From Lagopus muta (taxonomy: Eukaryota > Chordata > Aves > Galliformes > Phasianidae), in NCBI RefSeq assembly GCF_023343835.1, contig NC_064433.1, forward strand, positions 178,453,777-178,517,776: DNA of 64,000 nucleotides. Reading direction: 5' to 3'. The stretch's first letter is position 1. Each line of letters begins with the position of its first letter. The notes under the pieces were generated by a model. The model was not told where the DNA came from, ran no database searches, and was given only the letters and a program-made list of their open reading frames with translations. Below are positions 12,810-25,500 of the stretch, piece after piece. A program made the position numbers and the translations under genes.

Positions 12810-13560
12810 CATTGCCACTTCCCCTTCCACCGCTGACGGGACCAACCGCAGCACGGAGAGGGCAGGAGCCCAGGGCACGCTCCGGCTCTGCCCTGCGGCT
12901 GACTTACAAACAACATCGGCAACGCGTTGCCGGGGAAAAGAGGCAGCTGTTTCTTCAGGGAGCCCCGACTCGGGGCGGGCTGCGCTGCCACTCAGCCGAG
13001 GGCCTCGCCCGGCCCCGGCCCCCTCGGGCCGCCCCGCAGGGCGGGGGGAGCGGGCGGCGGTCTCCCGCGGGGAGCGGGCGCGGGGCCCGCCCGGCCGCGC
13101 AGGCCCGGAGGAGGCCGCGGCCCCGGCCCCGCTCCAGCGCGGCGCGGCCATGGGCAGCCGGGGCTGCGCGCTGCTGCTGCTGGGCGCCGCTCTGCCGCTG
13201 CTGGGCTCGGCCGCCGTCAGTCCCGAGCGGAGCCTGGCGTGGGGTCCCGGGCTGGAAGCGGGGCTCGCACTGCCCGTGCGCTACTTCTACATCCAGGCGG
13301 TCAGCGCGACGGGACGCAACTTCTCCCGCTCTCCCCCAGGTACCGTGCGTGTGCTCGGGGCTGCGCTGCGGGCTGCGCGCCCTGCCCGGGGCGGCGGATC
13401 CGCGAGGAAGCGGTAGGAGCCGCTCGCAGTTTCGTCCCGTCCCCTCCCTTCCCCGCCTCGCTGCGCCGCCCGGCCGGGACCCGCAGCGCTGCTCGTCGCG
13501 CAGTGGAGCCCAGCACGGGAATCGCGGTGCCCCGTGCACAAGTGCTAAAGCATTCTCCTC
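12810..13560. promoter_or_regulatory. POGLUT3: CpG island / promoter of POGLUT3
   Basis: GC content and CpG frequency rise sharply here compared with the AT-rich surroundings. GC-box-like GGGCGGG runs occur near 12974 and 13039. POGLUT3 exon 1 with its ATG at 13150 lies inside the island. No TATA box is evident upstream, as is usual for a housekeeping CpG promoter. The long frames on both strands here (up to 290 codons) reflect GC richness, not genes. Confidence 0.8.
13150..13339 (+). CDS. POGLUT3: POGLUT3 coding exon 1
   Basis: It encodes the signal peptide ([19 protein letters not shown], then SAA) and the start of the filamin-like domain, including an NFS sequon. The donor is CCCCCAG|GTACCG, phase 1. 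Confidence 0.92.
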
Positions 13561-16500
13561 GCCCCTGCACACGCTAAGCTCGCTTCGGCTTTCTGCTCCA
13601 GCAGGCTCAGCGCTTCCGCTGTTCCACCGCTGCTCCGTTAGCAAGGAGTGCTTGCCATCTCCCATTTGCTCAACCCGGCACTGAGCGGGGCATGAGTTTT
13701 GCTGGCCGAATGCTTGCTGCCTTCAAGTTAACCTTCTCCTGAGGGCTGTCATTTAGGGTAAAAGTACTTCTGCATCTCTGGTTCCATAGTAAAGATACCT
13801 GAGATGATGACCAAACAGGGTTGAGGTGCTAGTCTGTACAGGGCAGAGCTAATTGACATTCATGGCCTCTCGAAGCCGTGCAGGAGCCTAGTTCTGCTCT
13901 TGGTAACCGCGTGTCAGAAGGCTGCTGCTTGGGAGGTCAAGGAATAGGCCAAGTAATTGAAAACAGCTAGCGTTTACCTGAAGTTTTCTCTCATGGCTGA
14001 TGGTAGCACACAGCGCAAGAGCCGTGCCTTCAGCCCCGCAGCAACCCAGGCCCCCAGCTCTGGCCCCTCTCTGGCCCCTGTAGCAGCATGGTGCTGGGCT
14101 GCAGTGCGACTCTGGAGCAGCGCCCCAGGACGGCACACTGACTGCCAGACCAGGGCTGGTCTCAGCCGTGCAGGACTTGAACAGCAGTTCCTAAAGGTAG
14201 AAGGTGCGCAGCTCTGCTTGCTCTCCCTGCAATTATGAGTGCTGCAAGAGAAGCAGCGTTGAGAGCTTTGTTTTGCCCTGCGTAGCCTGTGTTTATACTA
14301 AGGCTGTAGGGCCGGGTGCCATCTGGCACCGGGTGCCTTCCACGCATGCTGTGGGCCTGAAGCCACCAGTCCCAGTGTGTGCAGGATGGATGCGGGGAAC
14401 GGCAGTGCCAGCCCCACAGCGCTGCCAAGGGGCTCTAAGGAGAGCACCACGCATCCAGTAACACTGTGATGGTGCCAGTGGCCACATTCCAGTGCTAGAG
14501 CACTGTTTAGCGTACTCATGGGTTGCAACTTTCAGTTTTCAAATGAATTTTAATGTTCAAGTTCTATTATATCTATCAAGTTCTATCTGTGTGTATCTAA
14601 AATGTCAGTCAGTGTTATAATACTTACCAAGGCATTTCTTTTCAATATGAGCAAAATACATCTCAGAATATCCCTACTGGGATAAATCTGCATCATCATC
14701 TCCATTGCATAAGCAACAGTACTGTGACCAGAGTGCTGCAGGTGAGGCTTCCCATGTGTAAAACTAAGCTATTGAATTGTGTTTTGCGTGGATTAGAATT
14801 TCGGTCAAGCTCAGTATTGGGGCCCAGTATGATGCGAAAGACGATCAGTAGATTTCAGATGTTCATGTTCTTTGGAATATCAAGTCTAATCACAAGAACT
14901 AATGTGTGCTGTTGCATACAGCACAATGATTTCAATTTACAGCTTGCAAAGTCTTCGAGCTGTCCTTTCAGGAAGTTGTCAAATGATGCAGAATTCACTC
15001 TTTCCCTGGAAAGAATTCCAAAGATAATAATAATTTAAAAAATCACTGCTGAAATCACAACTTTCAATGTATACTCTGTGGATTCTTCTTTGGATATGTG
15101 GGTCATAGAATCACAGCACGGTTTGGGTTGGAAGGGACCTTAAAGCCAACTCAGTTCCAACCGCCAGCCACAGGCAGGGCTGCAGCCCGCCAGGTCAGGC
15201 TGCCCAGGGCTCCATCCAACAGGCCTTGAGCACCTCCAAGGACGGGGCATACCTCCTTTGCAAGATATACAAAAGGAATAAAACCCGCATAAAAGAAGTT
15301 TCATCATCTGATTTACTGTAAGTATCCTATTTTGGTTGTGTCCACATCTTAGATTCTCTTCAGGATAGGAGGTTTTTTTCCTTAAAATGCTGCCCCAGAC
15401 AGGTTTTCAGGGTAAAATGAAAGTACTGGTGGCAAGGATTCAACAAGGACACATTTTTCTTGTATCAACTCTTTCGATTGAGAAAAAGAGAAAAATGCAA
15501 GTGGAAGTACCCTGCAATTAAAAAGAGAAAAATCAGCAAAAAACTGTTATAGTTCAGTAAAGCAATGAAGTACTTAGAGGCATCAGCCCCATCGTGTAAT
15601 GAATACTGTAAATCAAAAACAGAAATCTTATTGCCGCCAGTGCATAATTTCTATTCAATATTCAATCTCTTACCCCTCTCCCTTCTTCTGAGTGAGACTG
15701 CCTTTTTCCTTTCCCAGTGAGCTTTGTTACCAAGTCACCATTCCCTTATCAAATGCTTGCTGCATCTAAACCACTAGCAGCTAAAAATAATGTGTGCTTT
15801 GGGGCAGATTTGCACATCCTCATTGACCATCCGGTATATAACCAGCACAGAACAAAAACAATCACAGGTATTTCCTGTTCATGGGGATGAGGAGATCGAG
15901 CCAAGTAGTACTTCGCTCATGATTTCTCAGTATTGACTCATTTTTATGATAACTGCAAACTTTGTTTTCTCTGGTAGGAACTCTCTGTACTCAGTTAAAA
16001 TGTTTTCTAAAAAGGGCAGAAAAGAGGCAAAGACATAAAACCAACAGAAAACCATTTTTTCTGTGATTCTACTTCATGGCTTGCTCTGGATTTCAAGGGT
16101 TTTTCATCCAAGTAATGCTTTGTGATAGTCATAATGAGAGGATGCCCAGCTTGGGGCATCTGCCTTTAAGGAAGTTGGAAAAGGTGGATGTGACTGGTAG
16201 TAGTGTGTATGCAGAGATGTCTGTTACTCATGGGATCTAGCCAATCTCAAAAGGGCAAAGATTCTCATACTAAGACCTCTGGCAGTGTTCAGATAAATCT
16301 CTGCGTTTTTAATATCAAATGTTTCATTGCACAACTTAATTTTGCACAGGTCGAAGATGAGCTGAAGGATACATTTAGAAAGAACTTGGCTACTGAAAAA
16401 TTACTGCCCTGAGATTCTTGTGTTGAAACAAATACCAGCATGTTAAAATGTAGTTTAAGCAGCCATGGAAAACATCTTCTAAAGGCTACTAAAATTATGT

Positions 16501-19500
16501 GTACAAGTTGTGATTTTTAAAGCCCCGTTGTTAGAAGTTTATAGAAGGGGAAAAGACAGTAAGTTCAAAAAATATTTCTCTGTACTCTCATCGTTCTTAC
16601 TACCTTGCACTATGCATACCCTGCTTGAGGCAGCAAGACAAAAGAAGCTGAGAAGACCTTTGGTGTAAAGGCTCATTTATGGTCCATGATCATACAGACA
16701 TTCTTAAATTGATCAGTGCAGTTCTACTGTGTGTCGTGTCAGAATGTAACTAGAAGCTAGATATCAAAAATACTTGAAAAGAAACTGTATTTTTCTTCTT
16801 TGTTAATGAGGCAGTTTGCAGATGCAGATCATCTGTACTGCAGTACTGAATCAAACTGTGGCGCTCCCAAATTGTGAGTCAGTCTGTATGAGTTCTGCTC
16901 ACATAGCTACAAGCTGCAGGGATCCAAGGCTGTGACAGACATATAGATTTAAACCAGTATAACATTCAGATAAATTGTTCTGGAGTTTAAGTCTCTTTGA
17001 GCTCCTTGATCTACTTGCCCAAGGAAATTTCACACTGCATAACTTCACTGCTAATTTATTTCAGCTTGCCACTTAAGCAGGAAGGGAGTTGGCCTCTGGC
17101 CCTTCCTCTGAGGAGTGGACAGAGTATCTGGGGCAACCCTACTGTTTGTCTATTTCTCAGAAGAGACAAATGCAATTTTGGAAGCCACTGTGGGTGGATA
17201 AGTGAGGGATTTTTGTGATGGAGCTGCCTGCTACCAAAGACACAAGATTCAGCGTTCCTTAATCTGTGGTAGTGCTGCTCACCACACTGACATTCCAAGA
17301 AAGATTGAGTACTTGCTTCATAATGATTTTATTTCCTCAGTGTGTTGTTAGATGAAGATATCCTGACTTGGTTTTTGGTATGTTTAGCTGACATGGACTT
17401 TGAATAATAAGAAAACTGAGGGATGATGACAAATAATTTATATCTTATATTCTTCCATTTGAATGCAAAGCAGAGGAGTGTGTTCAGTCTTGAGAGATTC
17501 TTCTGCTGGGAGACGTTGACCATATGCTAATTCATAGAGGGATCCACTCCAGCATCTGAAAGAATCTGGGCTACTGAGGGTAACTGTTGTGAGGAACCAT
17601 GACATCTGTTGGCAGCAGACACACAGCTGGAAACACAGGGATTCAGCCTAATTTGATGTGTGGACTCTTGCATGTGAACTGATTCCGTTCAGTTTCAATA
17701 TCTAATGCTCTAAGAAAGACATGATTGATCATTAGGTGACTTGTTGTACTTACATCCCACATCAGTGCACTATTTGTGAATGTAAATTACAGTCAGATAA
17801 GGAATGTATAGAAATAAATGTAACATCTCAGTCTTTGAATGCTGTTGGGACATACTTAGATTTTAGTAACAGCTTGATTTTACTTGGAATTTTTCAGTTT
17901 AATTTCTTTCTGTATGCTAATTTGTGGCAATAGTCATTGCACGTATTTGGTTTGCAATGATTAAACCATCAACTGCTGAAAATAAACTGTCCTCCTCCCC
18001 TTTTTTGGAGAACACCACTGGCAATGCTCATGTGTGGCAGTAACAGAGGGAAGTAACAGGTTTATCTTTATGTGTGCTCGTGTTGTCCACAAAATGTTCC
18101 ATGCCCAGTTAAAAAGTGAGGGGGCATTAATGATGAAATGCTGGTGATTTTTAAGCACAGGTCAGACAGATGTCCAAGAAACATCTCTACTATCACCCTC
18201 TTATCCCTGCTTTTCAGTAGCTGGAACTTTAGATATGCAAGACAGACAGCTGCAGCCCAAAGGTGAACAATTTGTATCTGACTCCTGCATGCTACAGCTA
18301 CCTTTCCACAGGCTGGCAAGTATTCCTTTCTCCTATGCTCTTTTAGCTTGCTTTTCTCTCTCTCTTATTCTAGAGAAGATGATTGTTCCTCAGAACACTA
18401 ACTGGAAAACATAAGATTAAACCTAATCTTCAAAATTGTAAAAGCCACAAATTTCAAAATAGAATAGAATCATAGATTTGCTCAAGTTGGAAAAGACCTT
18501 CAAGATCATCAAGTCCAACCACAACCTAACCATGCTACCCTAACTGTTAGCTTTTCTTTCTGTGTTGTAATCATTTTTAACTTTTTATCTTCATCTACAG
18601 GTTTCCATTTTTTAGGCATATCATGATCAAGAGAAATGGCTAGAATGTCACTGGAGATGAACTTTACCAACTTGGTATAATCAAAAAATTTGCAGTGCAG
18701 AGTTTAATTAAATGCTACGGATTTCATCCAGCTGAAGTTTGCTCTCACCTTATTTCATACGTGGGATTCTAGTAGCTTAAATGCTTTTATCTGTTTTTAT
18801 TTTCCTACTTCCAGGAAGAACACAATTTAAAGTGGTAATTAAAGCACTTTCTCCAAAAGAGATCACCAGAATTTACACTCCCCACCCTCTGGATAGAAAT
18901 GATGGCACATTTCTTATGCGGTATCGGATGTATGGGAGTGTCAGAAAAGGGCTAAAGATTGAGATACTTTATGGTGATAAGCATGTAGCTCAATCTCCTT
19001 ACATTTTGAAAGGTAATTTTTTTAAATATATATAATGTAATGTAGCTGCAGAAATGCTGTGGGTTAATTTACTGCTAGAAGTGAGAGATTAGAGGTTTGG
19101 TTGCTCATATTCATATAGTGTCATCACAAATGTTCCCTTCATACAGCGAATAAGCAGTGACAATCTTATTCACTGCCAAGTTACAGGATGTACACGTCGA
19201 TTTTGGCTTCTGATGTTAAGTCTCTGTGTCTGGACACTTTGTCTTCACTCTTGCAACCAGAAATGGATTTCTCCAAATTTTCTAAGAGGAAAAAGAGAGG
19301 AATGGTACTTTTACCTTTTTTCAATCAGCAATTCACTTAAGCATTTTGTGATTTTTATCTGAAGTAGAAATTAATACCTGCAAAAGTGAGGATTTTGTGT
19401 TGTTTCCAATACTTCATAATGTATATGTCTCTCCATGATTTCTAAATGCTGTGATGCTTCATGAAAACAAAGATAATATTTCTCTAGCTAGGCTAATGTT

Positions 19501-22500
19501 TAACTTTTTTCTCATAGCACAGTTTAATTCAATGCAGGTCTGTACAGTTATGTAAGAGGTATTTAAAATCAGGGAAGATAAGGCAAATTTCTCTCATTCC
19601 AAATCTGCTTCTTAACTTACCTCTGTCTCAAAAACGGATCTGTTCAGCAAATAAAGGGATAATGAAGTTACTTTCCTGGAAAGTCTTGTTTCTTTTTAGC
19701 ACTTGTTCTTCTAACCAGAATTTGGCTATGTTTTATTTTTGTAAAATGTCTTAAGTACAAACTTTGAAACACTTTCAAGCTGAAATCAATCTGTCCTGAA
19801 TCCTGCAGGTAGCGGTTTGTCTTCCTTATGCTGATGCGTGTTTACCAGCAGCCATGATACTGTGACACAGGACAGAACGTGTTTTGAGTAGAAATCCATA
19901 AAATAAGGGCTTTTATTTCATGCTCTGTGCAGCTCCTGTGTAAGCAGTCCTACTTCAGAAAGATAGAAAGGAAGGCTGGTGGTGCATCGATGGAAGTACC
20001 TTGTGGCCAGATGAAACTGCTGTGTCAAAGCTCGGATTTAGACAAAAATTGAAACACCTGTGCTTTAGCTGCAGACAAATAGATCAATTCTATTCTCTCT
20101 GGCTGGCAGACAGCACAAGAATGGAGTTTCATTTGGCAGAGAATTTTTGCCCTCAACAAGTAACAAAAAATGTACTGTTTTCGTTTCTGAAATGGATGTT
20201 GTAGTTTTGGTGTTTCGAAAAAACTTCAAGCCACTCTAATTTCTAGATTCCTGTGCCTGTTTGTTTGGGGAATTATGATTGATTTAGAAGCACAAATATG
20301 GACTCTCAGTGCTTGTTTTCTGCAGGACCTGTTTATCATGAATATTGCGACTGCCCTGAAGAAGACCCTGAGATCTGGCAGAATGTTTTCTCTTGCCCAT
20401 CCCAGGAGCCTCAGATTACAAAGGACTTCATTCCCTTTCCCACCATTGATCTGCAGCGAATGTTTAAAGAAATCCCATCAAAGTTCAGTCAAACAAGAGG
20501 TGCTATTGTTCATTACACTATTCTCAATAATCGCATCTACCGTCGTTCCTTAGGGAAATACACAGACTTCAAAATGTTCTCTGATGAAATGTTGCTGTCA
20601 CTGGCAAGAAAGGTATCAGTTTTGATAATTTAGGCAAAACTATAAATCACACTGCAATGTAACAGCACTGTATGTATTGTTATAACTTCAGATTTGTCAT
20701 TGGTGTAGTGAGATTTAAATTTATTTTTTATCAAGATGACAGTATCTCTGTAGGAATCATGCTAGAACTAATGTGTGGGATCAGAGTTTGATGTTAATTA
20801 AATTGATAGAAAATCTGTAGGAGCTAAGACTCAACCCTGTAGGCTTCCTGACCTCTGAAAGTTCTGTTCATACTTATTTGCTGGACAAAAATTTGCAATT
20901 AGAATCTTAAGATCATCTAAATCTGTAAAATCTTTGTTTATTATTGATTCTTCATCACATGAGAGCTGAGGGTTCTACTTAAGAGTGGCAAATAGCAGTG
21001 TAATTATACCTGTGTTATTATACTTTCTTGGGCATACATTTAGGTTCATCTCCCCAATGTGGAGTTTTATCTTAATGTTGGAGATTGGCCAGTTGAGTAC
21101 CGAAAAGCCAATGATACGCCTGGGCCTATTCCCATCATCTCATGGTGCGGCTCTGTGGATTCGAGAGACATCATCCTTCCAACATATGACGTAACCCATT
21201 CAACTCTTGAAACCCTCCGTGGTGTCACAAATGATCTCCTTTCTATTCAAGGAAATACGGGTAAGTTAGAGGTTGGATTTAAAAAGGAGAGTTTTAGTTC
21301 CGTCAAAGAAGGAAGCTGCCTTTAAATAATGTTTGTTATAATCTGTAGTACATAAGTGTCTTGGGAGGTCTCTTAATAGAAACAGTGTAGTTTTCACAGA
21401 GCCTGAACCTTCCAACACTGCTACAAAGCAGGTGATTAATACAGATTTAGAGCCAAAATGTAAGAAGTCCAGTTCATGCTAATGGTGAATTTTAACTTAA
21501 CAGTATCCAGAAGATAGCTGCTGAAATTGGCAAACTAGTACTGTGCTGCAGCCTCTTACAACTAAAAAAAATTGTATAAAAATAGCTCAGAATGGGATAT
21601 TCTGAATTGTTTTTCTAGCTTCAAAGGAAAAGCCAGCTGTACTGACAGGGTCTTTTTCCCCAAGACATTTGTGAATGCTTAGGGATGATGCAGTTGACAT
21701 GAACAATAGTTAAGGAATAAAACTCCTTAACTCCTATGAGGAGTTGTTTCTTTTTATTTGGATAGTTCATGGTCTTTTCTTTGTCACTTCATTTTTAAGT
21801 TAGTCGATTTGGTTAGTTACATTATCAGTTTGAAGCAATCTGTGTTTACTGATTTAGTACGGCTGTTCTTCCAGTTACATGATGGTCCTCCTCTACTCTG
21901 GTGTGCCTTTAAAGAAAGTCCCAGCAGAATAATGAAGGATGCGTATTTAGTGTTTTTAAAAGAAAGAAGGAAGCAGATGGGAAGTTTTCCAGGCTTTACT
22001 AAATATCTTGAGGACACAGTATAGACGTTTTTTTTCCTTTGTAAATCATCAAGTGACTTCTCAAAGACCTAACTAGATTGCTGGGTGACAAAAGTGGATT
22101 TCTCTAAAGAAAGTTTTGTTACTGTGACAGTCTTTAGAGACAGATAATTACTTCAATTATTATTTTACTTACCTAATTTGATTATAACTTCTTATATAGA
22201 AGAAGAGCTCTTGGAATGAGTCCAGAGGAGGACCACTAGGATGATCAGAAGGCTGGAGCAACTCTCTGATGAGGAAAGGTTGAGGGATTGGGCTTGTTTA
22301 GCTTGGAGAAGAGAAGGCTCTGAGGAGACCTCATTGTGGCCTTCCAGTACTTGAAGGGAGCTTATAAACAGGAGGGGGAACGGCTGTTTACGAGGGTGGA
22401 CAGTGATAGGAAAAGGGGGAACGGTCTTAAGCTGAGATGGGGAGGTTTAGGTTTGATATTAGGAGGAACTTTTTCACTCAGAGGGTGGTGACACACTGGA

Positions 22501-25500
22501 ACAGGTTGCCCAAGGAGGCTGTGGATGCCCCATCCCTGGAGGCATTCAAGGCCAGGCTGGATGTGGCTCTGGGCAGCCTGGTCTGCTGGTTGGTGACCCT
22601 GCACATAGCAGGGGGTTGAAACTCAAATGATCTTTGTGGTCCTTTTCAACCCAGGCCATTCTGTGATTCCTTGATCGTATGATATAGCTTTCAAGATATT
22701 TGCAATATTGTCAAGTGTAAAAGCAGTTCTCCACTTTTCTTTTTAAAAGTTTTTTAGTTTTCCAACCCAAAAATTCAAACCAGGTCTGGGAGTTTAAGCG
22801 CTGTGATTAATAAGTGATTATGTGTTGACTGTTAACTGAGAAATCATGCCTGTTTTTCCTTGTCTCTAAGTGTAATATCACTGCCATAACAAGTTCCTGT
22901 TCATAGCACTAACCATTTCGTAACTGTCTCATTACTGTTCACTTTCATCTTATCACTCAATGCTCATAGGCCCATTCTGGGACAACAAAACAGAACAAGC
23001 TTTATTTAGAGGTCGAGACAGCCGAGAAGAACGTCTCTATCTTGTCAAGTTATCCAAGGAAAATCCAGAACTACTGGATGCTGGAATAACAGGGTATTTC
23101 TTCTTCAGAGAGAAAGAAAAGGAGTTGGGAAAGGTTCCACTGATGGGCTTCTTTGACTTCTTCAAGGTAGTAAGCAAATTATAGTCTCAGATTAACTTTG
23201 CTCTCAGGTTCTTACTGAGTAATTAAAAAAAGGCGTATTTTGGCTAATTCTACTCAGTAAATGAAATAATTGTGCTGATCTGGGAACACTGGTTCTTGCA
23301 GGGTAGCTAGATCACTCATAATCAAGGTCATTGCTACTACCCTTTCTTCACGGAGTCCCTTTGATACTCCATACTTGATAGAGTTCTTCAAGATTATTTT
23401 TTAAATAAATTGAGAAATTAGTTTGCTCACCATCAGGATTTTTACTTGGAGTAAGTATGAAAACAATGGACACAACCTGTGTATAAAAAGTAAAGGGGAC
23501 AGAGTTCTGTAAAAAGTAATTACAATACATGGCAACAGAGATTCTGTTCCAGAGATCAATGTATCACAAGTGCTGGAACAGCCAAGGGTATCTGGCAGAG
23601 CAATGTACTCGTGGTTGCTCTTAGAATAACGTTTTAATTATTCTGTATAGTTTTAAGTGAGAATAAATTTACTCTTTTGAAGAGTAGGTTAATATTAATT
23701 CACTTACAGCTCTACTCCTTGTTCTGCCAAAGGACATTTAAATAGAATAATACACATCAGGAAAAGTCCATGTGACACCAAGGTTCTTGACTGTAAGTCT
23801 TGGGCTGAAAACAAATTTTCTTATCTTAATGTTACCAGAACACCACGAAACTGCATCTGCATTACACTAAGGCAGGCTTAAAGATGAGAACTAGTAAACA
23901 CAACTGTGTCTTCCCTAGAGGAGGAACTTTTGTGTAGCCAGTGTTCCTATTCTGTTGCAAAATGTTTCACTTTTTGTTTCCCTCTCTCTTCACATTGCAG
24001 TACAAATACCAGGTGAATGTTGATGGGACTGTAGCAGCTTACAGGTTTCCATACCTCTTGCTGGGTGACAGCCTAGTACTGAAGCAAGATTCCCAATACT
24101 ATGAACATTTTTATACTGTATTGAAACCATGGAAACATTATGTTCCAGTTAAGAGAAGCTTAGAGGACTTGCTAGAGAAAATAAAATGGGCTAAGGTAAG
24201 TTACATTACAAACTCAATAAATGAATGCATTACAGTTTATCTTAGTTCTCTTTTTTATCTTAGTACTCTTCTCCAGGTACATATTTTGCACGAGCTCTCT
24301 GCAGAGATCCTGGGATAAAAGAAGTGCATTTTGTTGTTACTGGGGGGAGGTGAAGGCCATAAGTCAAGTAACTCTCTATTCAGTGATATACTTGCAAATT
24401 AATTTTAGGTATGTGTAGCAGGGTTTTTGTGATTCAAAGCCTTTGTATAATGACTAATGTGAGTAATTTTCAAAGAAACACCCAGAATCCTACTTAATTA
24501 GTTCTATCACTTTTTTCAGGTTCTGACTAGAACAGAAGTTATTGCATGTTTGTTCGAATATACAAAAGAATCACTGCTCTTCATAATCACTGTTCAGAAT
24601 AACAGGTTGGCATTCTGTGTGACTGAAAATGCCATTTGTATTTTAAGCTTAACTATTAGGTTAAAAACACGGAAAAAAAATTCTTTTCTGACAGTGCTTC
24701 ATAAAGAATCAGAAGAGAATACTGCAAGCTTTGAAATGCACACCTACAAAACTTGAGAGCAAGTACATAAGCTGAAATGCATACACTGGCATTACACACA
24801 TCACTTTTAAATGTAAGTCAAACAGACATTTCTAAAGGGAAAACTTTAAATTGCACTGCATAGAAGAGGCTACAGCTGCTTGTCTTCTGTGTAACTAATA
24901 CACGTGGGAGATGTCGGAGCTGCTTTTGAAGAGGCTTGTGGCTTTAGCAAAACAGTGGAGCAACAGTCAACTTTGTTTTCAAAACTGTTCTGTTGCCCAT
25001 GAGAGGTGTCAGCGATAGCCCTGAGCTACCAGTGGGAACCATAAAAGCAATCCAGGATTTAAAAAAAACACCCAAATTTAAAGTGTCCCTTTGCAGCGTA
25101 CCAGCAATTGTAAAGAATCAGGTTTGAATAGTCCCTTTGATAAAATTACTTATGCCAGCAAGGCTTCAAGGAACTCACTGATTGTTCTGGTACCTGTTGC
25201 TGTTTCTTCTCAATTTTCTAGGAAAACGATGAAGAAGCACAAAAGATTGCTAAAGAAGGACAGTCGGTGGCAAGAGAATTACTTCAGCCTCACAGACTTT
25301 ACTGCTACTACTACAAAGTGCTGCAGGTTAGTGCAATTGCTTGTTTTATTACCTTTCCTCAACTGCTACTGCTACTGATGCTACGCATTTCATATTCAGT
25401 CCTTACCTCAAGAGTAGGCATCGTTTATATTATTCACAGGAGATTGGTGTAAAGAACTTTGCTAAAACCTGTTATTAAGGAGGCAGCCTGTTATAATAGT

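Larger units (their letters stand above)
13340..18814 (+). other. POGLUT3: POGLUT3 intron 1
   Basis: A 5.5-kb intron, GC-rich for its first kilobase and AT-rich after. It holds two short antisense CR1 ends (about 15103-15262 and 18464-18545). I see no nested gene. Confidence 0.8.

Noticed and set aside
12812-13684. Long overlapping open frames on both strands (up to 290 codons) around POGLUT3 exon 1
   Set aside because: They lie in a CpG island where stop codons are scarce; compositions are Arg/Ala/Pro/Gly-rich with no domain, and the real coding frame there is POGLUT3 exon 1.
21758-22024. 88-codon frame in POGLUT3 intron 4 considered as an extra exon
   Set aside because: The exon 4 and exon 5 phases join perfectly without it, and the protein matches the family only when it is skipped.
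22437-22619. Small frames in CR1 copies here and at 30403, 44586 and 44591 that share a protein-like sequence
   Set aside because: The shared text is CR1 3'-region sequence in both orientations, not a gene family.
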